NCBI RefSeq assembly: GCF_900113955.1
Contig: NZ_FORH01000007.1
Coordinates: 62,001 to 126,000, forward strand
DNA length: 64,000 bases
Direction: 5' to 3'
Source of the DNA: Celeribacter neptunius
Lineage (GTDB): Bacteria; Pseudomonadota; Alphaproteobacteria; Rhodobacterales; Rhodobacteraceae
Shown: one piece after another, positions 8,694 to 18,966 of the stretch
Position numbering within the stretch: the stretch's first letter is position 1
Layout of the letters: each line of letters starts with the position of its first letter
Translations under genes and position numbers: made by a program
Notes under the pieces: model-generated
What the model was told of the DNA's origin: nothing
Databases searched by the model: none
The model's input: only the letters and a program-made list of their open reading frames with translations

Positions 8694-9905
8694 TCAGAGC
8701 GTCTCGCGGTCGATGATGGCGGTTCCGTCCTTGACCGTGTCGGCCGGATGCGGGATGACCCTGTCGCCCGCACTCAGCCCGGAGCGCACCTCGGCGGTAC
8801 GATCGGATTGATGGCCGATCTCGACCTCTCTGAGCCGGGCCGTGCCATTGTCATCGACAAAGACCGCCCAGCCGCCGCCATTGCGAAACAGCGCCGAGAC
8901 CGGGACGATCACCACATCATCCGCCTCCCATTCCACGACCTTCAGAAAGACCGCGTATTTATGGCCGAGACCCGGGCGCTCTTGCGGCGGGGTGATCAGG
9001 TCGAAGACGGCGGAGACCCGTTGTTCCTCGATCCCCAGGGATGAGGTATGGGTTTCGGCCTTGGGGGCGAGGCTTTTCAGCCGGGCTTCCAGTGGCGGTG
9101 TGCCCCCCCAGCGTTCGACCATGGCACGGGCGCCGATTTTGAGCCCGACCGCGTCGGAGGACAGCAGATCCGCCTCGATCTCCAGATCCGTGACATCGCC
9201 GATCGACAGCAGCGGCGTGCCGACCGCGACCGCATGTTCGGAGACCTGGGTGATCGCCAGCACCTGTCCCGAGGCGGGGGCCGTGATCTCGACACAGCAA
9301 CTGCCGTCGATCCGGGTGCCGCTACCGGGTTCGATCAGGGCCGCTTTGGCGCGGGCCAGCGAGGACTCGGCCATTTGCACGTTCGACTGGGCGGCATCGC
9401 GTGCGGCGACGCGCAGCGACAGCAGCTGTTGCGCATCTTCCAATGCGGTGATCGAGGAGACACCCTTGGTCACCAGTGCCTTGGTGCGGTCGAACTGGCT
9501 TTGGGCATAGGACAGTTCCTCATCGGCCTGACGCGATTGCGCCGCGGCCAGATCGGCGGCGGCAGAGGCCTCGCGCACCGCGGCCTCGAGCTGCAGCCTT
9601 GTGCGGGCATCGATGAGCGAGGGCGCAACCGGTTCGACCGTGGCGACCACAGTTTCGCCCGCGATGACGGCGTCACCTTCCTCGACCGGCGAGCGCAGCG
9701 CCGTGCCGGCGATCGGTGCGGAGACCTCGTAGAGGTTGCGGATGCGGGTCTTGCCATCGGCATTGATGGTGACTTCCATATGGCCTTTCGTGACCTCGGT
9801 CAGATCGACCGCCACCGGGTGCGGGCGGAAGGCCACGAACAGCAGCGCCGCCACCAGCGCGGCCACGATCAGGGTCAAAAGCGATTTGCGGGATCTGGAG
9901 GTCAT
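8694..9905 (-). CDS. HlyD/RND-type periplasmic adaptor subunit
   Basis: A 403-aa membrane-fusion protein. It has an N-terminal membrane anchor (residues 9-26), a lipoyl half-domain (YEVSAPIAGTALRSPVEEGDAV, split over residues 61-82), a long alpha-hairpin coiled coil at about 100-190, the second lipoyl half (ITAPASGQVLAI) and a beta-barrel C-terminal region. It is the last gene of a three-gene leftward unit behind an ABC ATPase and an FtsX-like permease, which makes a MacA-type adaptor the obvious role. No outer-membrane channel gene is nearby, so a shared TolC would be needed. The substrate is unknown. Confidence 0.85.
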   Translation of the reverse strand: MTSRSRKSLLTLIVAALVAALLFVAFRPHPVAVDLTEVTKGHMEVTINADGKTRIRNLYEVSAPIAGTALRSPVEEGDAVIAGETVVATVEPVAPSLIDARTRLQLEAAVREASAAADLAAAQSRQADEELSYAQSQFDRTKALVTKGVSSITALEDAQQLLSLRVAARDAAQSNVQMAESSLARAKAALIEPGSGTRIDGSCCVEITAPASGQVLAITQVSEHAVAVGTPLLSIGDVTDLEIEADLLSSDAVGLKIGARAMVERWGGTPPLEARLKSLAPKAETHTSSLGIEEQRVSAVFDLITPPQERPGLGHKYAVFLKVVEWEADDVVIVPVSALFRNGGGWAVFVDDNGTARLREVEIGHQSDRTAEVRSGLSAGDRVIPHPADTVKDGTAIIDRETL

Positions 9906-9909
9906 CGGG

Positions 9910-12276
9910 TCACTCCCGGGTTTTCATGACAGAGACAAGGTCGAGACGGTCGATCCGCCGTCGCACCAGCATGACGGAGACGAAAGACGTCGCCAAGACC
10001 ACAAGCGAGGCGCGGGCATAGGCGGCGGGCGGCAGGACCATCGGGATGGAATAGAGATCGGAGGAGAAGCTCGCCGCCATCAGTTCGCCGAGCCCGTAAC
10101 CGATGAGCCAGCCCAGAGGCTGGGCCAGCGCGGCGATCAACATGATCTCGCCGACGAGGACAAAGGAGACTTCCCAGTTCGAGAAGCCGAGGATACGCAG
10201 CGAGGCCAGCTCGCGGGCGCGTTCGGAGAGCTGTATCCGGGCGCTGTTATAGGTCAGCCCGACGGTGATCAGAATGGCGACGATGCTGAACAGTCCGTTC
10301 ATGATCGAGATATTCTCATCCACCGTGGCGGCAAAGGAGGCTTTCATATCGGTCACCCGGACAGCGCCGGAGATCATCGGCACCTCCTTGATGGCGGTGT
10401 TGAACGCCATGTCTTGGCGTGGATCGAGCGAGACATTGGCGACCGAGATTTGCGGCTCTGTGCGGGTCAGCCGGGCCATGGCCTCACGGCTCATATAGGC
10501 GCCGAGGCCGAGAAACTGTTCGGTAATGCCGGAAACGGTCAGCCAATAGGTCTCACGCCGCCCGGTCATGAATTCGACCTCGACCTGGTCGCCGGGGCGG
10601 AGCCCGAGCACCTCGGCCACCCGGGTGGTGATCAGCAGGCCGGAACCGTTTGCTTCGACCACATGGCCGACCTCATCGATCGAGCGTGCCAGAGTGGCGC
10701 CCTCACCGCGGGTGATGATCGACAGTTGTTTCTCGCGCCAGCCATTGCGCAGTTTCACCGGTGTATAGAGCTCGCCCTCGACCTCTTCGACCCCGGGCAA
10801 TTTGCGCACGTCCTCGAGCGCGGAGAGCGAGCGTTCCTTGGCAAAGAGCAGGACCGTGTCTTCGCGATTGGACTGGTCAAAGGCGATATCGGAGACCGCG
10901 TTGATCGAATAGGAAAAGAACCCGACCGAGATCATGATGGCGACGGCGAGCGACAGGCCGACGGCGGACATGGCGGCGCGCAGCGGCCAGCGAAACAAGG
11001 ATCGCCAGATCATCATCGAGGGCTGGCTGAGCCGCAAGGCTGCGAGCAGGCGATCAAACAGGCTGCGTTTGAACCGCGGCGGGGCCGGCGGCGACATGGC
11101 GACGGCGGGCGGCAGGGTGGCGGCGGCCATGGCGGAGCGCAAGGCGCCGATGGCAGCGGTCAAAAGCGCCAGAAACCCGGAGATCGCATAGGCATCGTAA
11201 GAGACGTTGAAGATCAGATAGGGAAATTTGAAATATTGCGCATATTCCGCGGCCATCCAGCGCGCCGACATGCCGCCGGTGATCCAGCCGATGACAATGC
11301 CCAATAGGGCGGTCAGCCCGGCGAGGAGCACATAATGCGCGGCGATATGGAGATCGGTATAGCCCAGAGCCTTCAACAGCCCGATCTCGCCGCGTTCGAG
11401 CGCAATGATCCTGCCGATCACCATATTGACCAGAAAGGCGGAGATGCCGAAGAACACCGGCGGCAGGATGGTCGCCATGTTCTTGAGTTGCTTGATTTCG
11501 GTGGCGATGAAAGCGTTCGAGGCCTGCTGATCCCGGCCATGGGCGCCGGTGCCGCCATAGGGTGCCAGAAGGTCGTCCAGCGCATCGATCACCTGCGGCT
11601 CATTGGCGCCACGCGTGAGGCTCAAAGAGACCGAATTGAACGCCCCCGACATGTCGAAAGCAGAGGCGAGCATCGCCTGTGGCAACCACATCACGCCGAA
11701 ACTCGTATCGTCGGGCATCAGCGTGCCGGGACCGATGGCATAGACGAATTCCGGCGACAGCGCGGTGCCGGTGATCTTCAGGCTGCGCTTTTGCCCCGAC
11801 AGAAGCGCATCGAATGTGTCGCCGAGGACAAAGCCGTTGGCCTGGGCAAAGGGTTCGGTCACCAGCACTTCATCCGTGGCCTGCGGATCAGGCAGGCGGC
11901 CGGAGCGCAGAAGCGGCACGTTGAGCCCGGGCAGGGCACCGTTGTCAGGCAGGGAAAGCGCCAGGCCGGTCGCGGATTTGACCCGCCCCGGCAGGTCGAG
12001 CATCAGATATTCCTGCACCCGGGCTTCGGCGCGTTGCACCCCGTCGAGCGCCGCGATCTCGCGCAACAGCGGGCGCGGCGCTTTTTCGGTCGCGGCCCAG
12101 ACATCGGCAAACTCATTGCGTTCGTAAAAGGCTTCCAGAGTATCGTCGAGCGCCCGATACATGCCGAACGCCGTCAGCAAGATCATCACCCCGCAGGCGA
12201 GCACCAGCGCAATGGCAAGCGACTGGCCCCAGAGCCGTTTGAAATCCCGCAGGAGTTTCTTGTCGAGCGCATGCAT
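9910..12276 (-). CDS. FtsX/MacB-like ABC transporter permease
   Basis: A 788-aa permease with two FtsX-type core domains, which is double the usual length. A membrane helix near residues 20-40 (ALVLACGVMILL) is followed by a large periplasmic domain, then three helices with PPVFFGISAFLVNMVIGRI and ERGEIGLLKALGY at 275-310. A second block repeats the layout and ends with SERARELASLRILGFSNWEV near 705-725. The ATG at 12276 lies 3 nt after the ATPase stop; an in-frame GTG at 12285 would overlap the ATPase gene. It works with the flanking ATPase and adaptor, probably extracting a periplasmic or membrane substrate rather than importing. Confidence 0.85.
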   Translation of the reverse strand: MHALDKKLLRDFKRLWGQSLAIALVLACGVMILLTAFGMYRALDDTLEAFYERNEFADVWAATEKAPRPLLREIAALDGVQRAEARVQEYLMLDLPGRVKSATGLALSLPDNGALPGLNVPLLRSGRLPDPQATDEVLVTEPFAQANGFVLGDTFDALLSGQKRSLKITGTALSPEFVYAIGPGTLMPDDTSFGVMWLPQAMLASAFDMSGAFNSVSLSLTRGANEPQVIDALDDLLAPYGGTGAHGRDQQASNAFIATEIKQLKNMATILPPVFFGISAFLVNMVIGRIIALERGEIGLLKALGYTDLHIAAHYVLLAGLTALLGIVIGWITGGMSARWMAAEYAQYFKFPYLIFNVSYDAYAISGFLALLTAAIGALRSAMAAATLPPAVAMSPPAPPRFKRSLFDRLLAALRLSQPSMMIWRSLFRWPLRAAMSAVGLSLAVAIMISVGFFSYSINAVSDIAFDQSNREDTVLLFAKERSLSALEDVRKLPGVEEVEGELYTPVKLRNGWREKQLSIITRGEGATLARSIDEVGHVVEANGSGLLITTRVAEVLGLRPGDQVEVEFMTGRRETYWLTVSGITEQFLGLGAYMSREAMARLTRTEPQISVANVSLDPRQDMAFNTAIKEVPMISGAVRVTDMKASFAATVDENISIMNGLFSIVAILITVGLTYNSARIQLSERARELASLRILGFSNWEVSFVLVGEIMLIAALAQPLGWLIGYGLGELMAASFSSDLYSIPMVLPPAAYARASLVVLATSFVSVMLVRRRIDRLDLVSVMKTRE

Positions 12277-12278
12277 GG

Positions 12279-12986
12279 CTACCACTCGATCTGCGACGGC
12301 GCGAGCCGGGTGTCATTGGTGGACACGGTGGAGATATTGCCGTCCTGAAAATGTACCACGCGATGGGCCATGCCCTGAATCGCGGCATTGTGGGTGATCA
12401 CGATGGCGGTGGTGCCCAGATCCTCGTTGATGTCGCGAATGGCCTCGAGCACCTGCACGCCGGTGGAACTGTCGAGCGCGCCGGTGGGTTCGTCGCACAA
12501 GAGCACCTCGGGGCGTTTGGCGATGGCGCGGGCGATGGCGACGCGCTGTTGTTGCCCGCCCGACAGCTCGGCCGGGAAATGATCGATCCGGTCGCTCATG
12601 CCGACACGCGCGAGCGCCTCTTCGGCGCGCATCGGGTTGGGCGCGATATCGGTGACCATCTGGACATTTTCGCGCGCCGTGAGCGAGGGCACGAGATTGT
12701 AGAACTGAAAGACGAAGCCGACATGGTCCCGGCGATAGCGGGTCAGCTCGCGATCCGAGAGCAAGGTGAGATCGCGGCCACGGAACTCGACCAGCCCAGA
12801 GGTGGCGTGATCGAGCCCGCCCAGAATATTGAGAAGCGTGGATTTGCCCGAGCCCGAGGGGCCGAGGAGCACGGTCAGCTCGGAGCCATAGAGATCGAGA
12901 TCCACCCCGGAGAGCGCCCGCACCTCGGTGCCGCCGGTGTGATAGGTTTTCACCAGATCCTCGGTGTGGAATATGGTCTCGGACAA
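12279..12986 (-). CDS. ABC transporter ATP-binding protein (MacB/LolD type)
   Basis: A 235-aa ATPase with Walker [10 protein letters not shown] (about residue 42), Q-loop [17 protein letters not shown], signature [14 protein letters not shown], Walker [13 protein letters not shown] and H-loop VITHNA. The LVPSLTA and EPTGALD wording is typical of the MacB/LolD/FtsE group that energises mechanotransmission rather than substrate passage through the membrane. It is the first gene of the unit with the permease at 9910 and the adaptor at 8694. The substrate cannot be told from sequence. Confidence 0.9.
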   Translation of the reverse strand: MSETIFHTEDLVKTYHTGGTEVRALSGVDLDLYGSELTVLLGPSGSGKSTLLNILGGLDHATSGLVEFRGRDLTLLSDRELTRYRRDHVGFVFQFYNLVPSLTARENVQMVTDIAPNPMRAEEALARVGMSDRIDHFPAELSGGQQQRVAIARAIAKRPEVLLCDEPTGALDSSTGVQVLEAIRDINEDLGTTAIVITHNAAIQGMAHRVVHFQDGNISTVSTNDTRLAPSQIEW

Positions 12987-13056
12987 AGCAGCCTCCCTCA
13001 GCCCTTGTCACCCTATGCTGTTTTCAAGCTCCTGCCTTGCGGCGGGTCAAATTCCC

Positions 13057-16000
13057 TCAATAGTCTTTCTCGAAAAATACGCCAAACCCGGTATCGCCAT
13101 CCGAGGTCGCCGTGCCCTTGATCGTCACGTTCCGGGTGGCATCGAAATTCAGGTTGATCTGGGTCTTGCCGGCATTGTCGATGGTGACGTCGGTGTAGAC
13201 GGAGTCGGAAATGTATTTGCCGAGCTTCAGCGAACTGCCGCCTTCCTCCGAGGTCTGCAGGTCGAGGTCGTCGAGGCCGAAGCTGTCGCGGATCGAGCCG
13301 ACCAGCCCGCCACCGCCGCCGGTGAGCGTGGCCACCGCGGCAGCCATCTGCGCGGCTTGCAGGGCGGAGATTTCGCTCAGGCTCTTGCCGAACAGCAAGC
13401 GCGCGAGGATCTCGTCCTGGGGCAGCACCGGCGAGGAGGTGAGCGTGAGCTCGGGGGAGCTGACCGGGCCTTCGGTGATCAGCTGCACGGTCAGATCATC
13501 GGTCTCTGTGACCGCCACGAGGCGCATCATCGGGTCGAGTTCGCCTTGTAGGGTGACCGCGCCTTCCTCCATGACGATGCGTTTGCCCAGAAGCGACAGG
13601 CGCCCGCGGATCAGCGAGAATTGCCCGACCGGCACGACATCCGTGGTGGTGCCGCGCAGCCGCAGCTGACCGCCCATCTCGGCATCGAGACCGCGCCCGC
13701 GAATGAAAATCTGACTGGGGGCGGAAATGGTGAGGTCGAGCCCGTAGCTCGCGCCCGGCCCGCCGGTTTTTTCCTCGGCAATCAACCCGGCGCGGTCGCG
13801 GGTGCTCTGAACCTTGGCGGAGGCACCGCGATGGGTGATCGCCGGAATGTCGCCGCCGCTGCCGAGCGCCGCGGGCGAGACCGTCACATCGGTCTTGCCC
13901 AGGGTGAGCGCCCCGGAAATCTGGCCACCGCCGGTGAGCCCGCCCTCAAAGCGCAAATTCCCGTCGAGCGAGGTGCTGTAGAGCTGCGGGTCGCTCAGGC
14001 CGAGCTGATTGATGCCGATGGCGAGGCTGGCGGGAAAGGCGCCGGACAGGGTGATCGGCCCGGAGGTGGTGAGGCTGCCGCCAGTGTCGGCGCTGGCGGC
14101 AAAATCGAGCTGTGCCTGCCCACCGTTCAGCGTCACCAGACCGCGCTCGACGGTGAGCGCCAGCCCGGCCGAGGAAATCACCGCCCGGCCGCCGGGCACA
14201 ATCTGTGCCTGTCCTGAAACTGCGTTCAGGCCCAAAGGCCCGTTGAGGCGCAGATCGAACGTGGTATTGCCCTGGGTCAGCGCCGCCGTGGTGAACCGGT
14301 TCGACAGGCCCAGAGGTGCTGTGCCGGTGAGGCTCAGGTCCGCCGTGGCGAAATCCTGCGCCAGCGCGCCGGACATTTGGGCGGCCGTGCCGCCGGGGCC
14401 TGTCATGTTCGCGGCCGCCTGCCAAGGTGTCTCTGTGCCGCTGTGCGACAGTTGCGCGTCAAGGGACAGCGGCCCGCTCAGGGCGACGCCCAGCCGGGCC
14501 ACGTCGTCGAGCCGCGCGGTCACCGTGATCTCGGCGCTCTCGGCGGCGAATGTCGTTTCGGCCTGGGCCTGAAGCGCGGGGGTGGCGAGATCTGCCTGGC
14601 GCAGGGTCAGGCCGCTCTCGTCGCGTTTGGCGGAGAGCGAGAGCGTGCTTGTGCCGCCGGTCAGCGCATCGAGCTGGGCGATGCCGCTGCGCAGGTTCGT
14701 TCCCGTGGCCGCGACATCGAGATCGAACAGGCCTGTGAGCGGCGTGACGCTGCCCTTGGCGGAGGCGTTCAGCGCGCCCGACAGGGGCCGCCCGGCCAGC
14801 GTCGAGAATTGCGCCAGCTGCGGCGCGTCGAGCGCGAGCGTGCCATCGAAGGCCAAAGCGTTCAGATCGCCGCTCTCGAGCCCTTTGAGTGCGCCGTTGA
14901 GCTGTGCGGAGGTACCGCCGAGCCCGTCGAGCTCTGCATCCGTTTGCCATGGGCTGTCGGCGCCGGTGCGGGACATGTCCAGGGTCACAGAGAGCGGACC
15001 GCTCAGCCCGAGCCCAAGCCGTGCGGCCTCATCGAGCCTTGCACTGAGGTTCAGATCACCGGCCTCGGTCGAGAGCTGGCCGCGCGCGCGTGCCATCAGA
15101 GCCGTCGTGCTAAGAAAAGCCCGTTGCAGGCTCACGCCGGTGCCGTCGCGCTTGGCCGAAAGGCTGATCGCACTCCGCCCCCCGGTCAGCGCGTCGAGCT
15201 CTGCGATCCCGGCTTGAAGCTCGTTCCCCGTGGCATCGATGTCGAGGTCGAACGTGCCGTTCAGAGGCGCGATACGGCCCTGCGCCGCCGCGGTCAGGGC
15301 GCCGGACAGGTTTTGCCCGCTGAGCGCTGCGAACCGGCTCAGATCCGGCGTGTCGAGGCCGAGCTTGCCGGTGAAGCCCAGACCGTCCGACAGCCCGTCG
15401 AGGGAACCGGAAAGCGTGGCCGTGGTGTCGCTGCTTTGTATCTCCAGCGCCTCGAGGGCCAAGGGCCGGCCCTCGCGCCAGGACAGGCGTCCGGTCAGGC
15501 CGGGGGTGGCGCCGACCGCCTGTTGCAGCGCCGGATCGTCGAAGGCGAGATCCCGCGTCGTCAGGCTGAACCGCGATTTGACTGCGCCCAGCAGGGTCGC
15601 GCCATCGCTGCTGCGGCGACGCGAGATCGTGCCGCGGGCCGCGAGCGCGGCTTGGTCGAGACTGAGCCCGTCCTGGGCATATTGGGTCAGATCGATATCG
15701 GCGGTCCAGCTCTCGCCCTTGCGAATGTCATAGGCGGCACGGATCGCGGCATCGTGGACCCTGCTCCGGGCATTGCCGAAGGGCAACAAAACGGGTTCGC
15801 CATCGGGGCTGACCAGCGTACCGGAGAGGTCAAACGCGTTGGGCAGGCCGTCGGCGGCCAGATCCAGCGCGCCGGTCAGCAACAGTGTGCGGGTCGACAG
15901 GATAAAGCTTTCGAGGTCGAAACCGCCCTGCGGGTATGAGAGCCCCTTGGCGGAAAGCAGCGAGGCGTCCCCGAAGAATTGCGCATAGTCCGGGCTGAAC

Positions 16001-16890
16001 AGCGGTGTCAGGTCGCCCGAGAGATCGGCGGTGAAGCGCCGTGGGGCCGGGGCGTCGGACTGATCCGGGTCCGGCTCGGCGGACAGTGCGACGCGGCCGG
16101 TCAGGCGTTCTTGCCCATCGGTCGAAAGGGCAATGTCGGTGGCGAACCCGTCCAGCGGGCCGGAGCCCTTGGCGACCAGCGACAAGGATGGTGCGCCGGG
16201 CAGATTGGCCAATGTGGTGACGATGCCGCCTTCGCCCTCGCTCAGCGACAGATCGAGATCAAGCTGTTCCGTGGCATTGTCAAAGCTGGCCGCAAGCGAG
16301 AATTGTCCCGTCGTCCCATCGAGCCGGGTGATGTCGAGCGCGGTCTGGCCGGAGCCATCGGCGAGCTGCGCCGAACCGCTCAGAGATATTTCCACGGCTT
16401 CGCCGATTTTCAGCACTGGGGCGCCAAGCCGCACCCGTTCCGCCTCGATCGCGCCGATGTCGATCGAGACCGGCAGATCGGGCAGCGAGAAAGGCGTGGC
16501 CTCCGGCGCAGGGATGTCGACGGTTGTCTGGGGCGCGTCGGGCAGGCGGTCAAACAGGATCTCTTTGGCGGCGATCCGTGTGACTTCGACCCTGCCGGAC
16601 AAAAGTGCCGCCCGGCTCCAGTCGAGCTCCGCGCCTTTCAGGGTGAACCATACGCCCTGATCATCGGCGATGGTCAGCGTGTCGAGCGTCGCCGAGGAGG
16701 CCAGCAGCCCCTTGAACCCCTCGATGCGGATATCGCGCCCGGCGCCCGAAAGATTGTCTTCGAGAAAACCGACGATCATTGAACGGTCGCGCTCGGTCTC
16801 CGCCGGGGTGCCGCTGTCCTGCGCCAGAAGCGTCGAGGGCAGGGCTGTGGACGCGGCCAGGGCGAGGGTGATGGGAAGAAGCTTTTTCAA
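13057..16890 (-). CDS. tamB: Translocation and assembly module protein TamB
   Basis: A 1277-aa AsmA-like beta-taco protein that spans the periplasm and works with TamA in outer-membrane protein assembly or lipid transport. It has an N-terminal hydrophobic segment (LLPITLALAASTALPSTLLA) and a long region of short beta-strand repeats. The C-terminal TamB (DUF490) domain is recognisable by SLIRGRLSLLGKRIVMEEG, SPVLPQDEILARLLFGKS and a terminal strand ending in FFEKDY. Its ATG overlaps the tamA stop by 4 nt. The middle holds near-duplicate blocks of about 160-190 aa, each with a DLDxxATG...LDALTGG...LSAKRD core. Confidence 0.92.
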   Translation of the reverse strand: MKKLLPITLALAASTALPSTLLAQDSGTPAETERDRSMIVGFLEDNLSGAGRDIRIEGFKGLLASSATLDTLTIADDQGVWFTLKGAELDWSRAALLSGRVEVTRIAAKEILFDRLPDAPQTTVDIPAPEATPFSLPDLPVSIDIGAIEAERVRLGAPVLKIGEAVEISLSGSAQLADGSGQTALDITRLDGTTGQFSLAASFDNATEQLDLDLSLSEGEGGIVTTLANLPGAPSLSLVAKGSGPLDGFATDIALSTDGQERLTGRVALSAEPDPDQSDAPAPRRFTADLSGDLTPLFSPDYAQFFGDASLLSAKGLSYPQGGFDLESFILSTRTLLLTGALDLAADGLPNAFDLSGTLVSPDGEPVLLPFGNARSRVHDAAIRAAYDIRKGESWTADIDLTQYAQDGLSLDQAALAARGTISRRRSSDGATLLGAVKSRFSLTTRDLAFDDPALQQAVGATPGLTGRLSWREGRPLALEALEIQSSDTTATLSGSLDGLSDGLGFTGKLGLDTPDLSRFAALSGQNLSGALTAAAQGRIAPLNGTFDLDIDATGNELQAGIAELDALTGGRSAISLSAKRDGTGVSLQRAFLSTTALMARARGQLSTEAGDLNLSARLDEAARLGLGLSGPLSVTLDMSRTGADSPWQTDAELDGLGGTSAQLNGALKGLESGDLNALAFDGTLALDAPQLAQFSTLAGRPLSGALNASAKGSVTPLTGLFDLDVAATGTNLRSGIAQLDALTGGTSTLSLSAKRDESGLTLRQADLATPALQAQAETTFAAESAEITVTARLDDVARLGVALSGPLSLDAQLSHSGTETPWQAAANMTGPGGTAAQMSGALAQDFATADLSLTGTAPLGLSNRFTTAALTQGNTTFDLRLNGPLGLNAVSGQAQIVPGGRAVISSAGLALTVERGLVTLNGGQAQLDFAASADTGGSLTTSGPITLSGAFPASLAIGINQLGLSDPQLYSTSLDGNLRFEGGLTGGGQISGALTLGKTDVTVSPAALGSGGDIPAITHRGASAKVQSTRDRAGLIAEEKTGGPGASYGLDLTISAPSQIFIRGRGLDAEMGGQLRLRGTTTDVVPVGQFSLIRGRLSLLGKRIVMEEGAVTLQGELDPMMRLVAVTETDDLTVQLITEGPVSSPELTLTSSPVLPQDEILARLLFGKSLSEISALQAAQMAAAVATLTGGGGGLVGSIRDSFGLDDLDLQTSEEGGSSLKLGKYISDSVYTDVTIDNAGKTQINLNFDATRNVTIKGTATSDGDTGFGVFFEKDY

Positions 16891-18677
16891 AATGCCTGTC
16901 CGATGCCGATATAGATTTGCACCCCGTCACCGGTGTTGCCGGACACCGGCCCGGCAAGATCGAAGCGGATCGGTCCAAACCCGGTCTCGTAGCGCAGGCC
17001 AAGACCGGCACCGGCGTGCCATTCCGCGTCTTCGCCCGGCAGCGCGGTGGTGCCGATGCCGCCCAGATCGTAGAAACCGACGACAGAGATCGGACCTTTG
17101 ATCTTGGTGCGCAACTCGGCGGAGAGGCCAAGGAAACTGGCGCCACCGGTCTCATCGCCACCGCCGAGATCGACGCCCAGAGACTGATAGGGCTGGCCGC
17201 GCACGGTGCCGCCGCCGCCGGAGAAAAACAGCATGTCGGGCGGCACTTCGGTGTAATCGGCGCCCATGACAGAGCCCAGTTGCAGCCGGCCGGCGAAGGT
17301 GAAACGATCATTGTCGCCAAAGCTGCGATAGCCGCGCCCGTCGGCGAACACCCGCGTGCCGGAGGCCGAGCCGTCGATGCCGACAAAAGGCAGGATCTCG
17401 GCTTCGAAATAGGAGCCGGAGGCGGGGTTCAGCGCATTGTCGCGTGTGTCGCGCGAACCGGAGATCGGAAAGATCACATGCGAGAAGTTGCGCGAGCCGA
17501 GATCGTCCTCGACCTCGGAATAGCGATAGCCGATGCCAGCGGTGAAGGTCGAATTGGGCGAGGTCTCGACATCGAAGCCGAGGGTGAATTCGCCCGAATC
17601 CGACAGGTAATCGGGCTCGTCGAGATGTTCCACCGTCGCGCCGAGCACCAGCGTGGTCTTGCGCGTCACCGTCGCCGGGCGGCGGTAGCTGGCGGAGACG
17701 GTCGCATCGACGCCGGTGGTGCCGCCCAATCCCGAGATTTCGCCGTCGAAACGCAGCCGGTCGGCATTGTCGGTGAGGTTGCGATGCATCCAATAGGCCG
17801 AGAGCGTGCCGCCCTCGAGCGACGACAGTTCGGCGCCAAAGCCGAAGCGACGCGGCTTTTCATCGATCAGCGTGGCGGTGATGTCGAGACTGCCATCGGC
17901 ATTGAGCGTGTCGGCCTCGCGCAGGGTGATCGAGCGGAATGTGCCGGTCTTCTGCAGCCGTTTGGTGACCAGCACCAGCTTGTCCGGATGATAGGCGGTG
18001 CCGGTGGGCAGGTTGGCGATGCGCCAAAGCCGGTCTTCGCGCACCGTGGTGTTGCCGGCAAAGCGCAAGCGACCGAGGGTGACGGCAGGGCCGGGATCGA
18101 TGGTGAGATCGGCATCGAGCGTCCGCGTGTCGTGATCGGCCACGATGTCCTGACCGGCGGGCGCAGCCTTGGCATGCGAGGCTTCGCGCCAGGCCTCGAT
18201 GGCGGCATCCGAGGCCTCCCCGATCAGCGACGCCCGGGCGATTTCGCCACGGGCGAAACCCTCGGGCAATTCCGTGCCTGCGGCCAGCGGCACCACGCGG
18301 GTCTCGCCAAAGACGAATTGCGGTCCGGGCGCCACGGTGATCACCACGGTGGAGATCGAGGCCGGTAGGGAAATCAATGACATGGAGGCGCCTTCGCGGC
18401 CATCGACACGGATCGAGATGCTCGGTCCGTAATAGCCTTCGCGATAGAGCGTGCCGATCAATGTGCGATAATCGCTCTGAACCGCGGCGATAATTTCTTC
18501 GGGCGCGGTCACATCCTGACCGACGGCCTCGAGCACGGCGGAAGCCGCGCGCAGACGCTTGCTCAGATCGTCACTGCCGGAGCTGTCCAGCCTCGCTTCG
18601 AACGCCCCGGCGGCGGTGCCGCCGAGCGTTGCGGCACAGAGGCAAATCACGGCTGCAAATTTGGTTGCGTTCAACAC
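16887..18677 (-). CDS. tamA: Outer-membrane translocation and assembly module protein TamA
   Basis: A 596-aa Omp85-family barrel protein. The signal peptide is MLNATKFAAVICLCAATLG with cleavage near AAGAFEA. POTRA domains follow; the last, at about 180-260, contains GRLRFAGNTTVREDRLWRI. The C-terminal 16-strand barrel has the Omp85 motif VRGQPYQSLG near residue 490 and a final strand ending in GIGQAF with terminal phenylalanine. It is the first gene of the tamA-tamB unit with a 4-nt overlap. The 289 nt upstream, shared with the divergent PhnA-like gene, should hold its promoter; I could not pick out clear boxes. Confidence 0.92.
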   Translation of the reverse strand: MLNATKFAAVICLCAATLGGTAAGAFEARLDSSGSDDLSKRLRAASAVLEAVGQDVTAPEEIIAAVQSDYRTLIGTLYREGYYGPSISIRVDGREGASMSLISLPASISTVVITVAPGPQFVFGETRVVPLAAGTELPEGFARGEIARASLIGEASDAAIEAWREASHAKAAPAGQDIVADHDTRTLDADLTIDPGPAVTLGRLRFAGNTTVREDRLWRIANLPTGTAYHPDKLVLVTKRLQKTGTFRSITLREADTLNADGSLDITATLIDEKPRRFGFGAELSSLEGGTLSAYWMHRNLTDNADRLRFDGEISGLGGTTGVDATVSASYRRPATVTRKTTLVLGATVEHLDEPDYLSDSGEFTLGFDVETSPNSTFTAGIGYRYSEVEDDLGSRNFSHVIFPISGSRDTRDNALNPASGSYFEAEILPFVGIDGSASGTRVFADGRGYRSFGDNDRFTFAGRLQLGSVMGADYTEVPPDMLFFSGGGGTVRGQPYQSLGVDLGGGDETGGASFLGLSAELRTKIKGPISVVGFYDLGGIGTTALPGEDAEWHAGAGLGLRYETGFGPIRFDLAGPVSGNTGDGVQIYIGIGQAF

Positions 18678-18966
18678 CTTTGGTCGTCCCCTCGAACGGT
18701 CCCCCCCGTCCTTGTTGCCCCGACTATGCGGTGTTCCGCCGACAGTTGAAAGGGGCTTTGCCGTGATTTTGCAGAGAGTTCATCGCGAGGGCGGTTTGTT
18801 GCTTGCTCCGAGGCGCCTAGCGCCCTAAAGCCATTCATGACCAAGCAAAGACACGGTTTGAGCGCGATGCGCAGGCGCCCGGCAATCGGGGGCCGGTGCT
18901 TTGCGTTTCGTTGGATTTACCCGAGGGTGAATTGCCTCGGGGGCCGTGCGAATTCAGGAGGACGCT

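Noticed and set aside
14377-15939. 520-codon plus-strand frame inside tamB
   Set aside because: Composition is dominated by Gly/Arg/Gln/Ala as expected for antisense of a Ser/Leu/Thr-rich gene; tamB is well supported.
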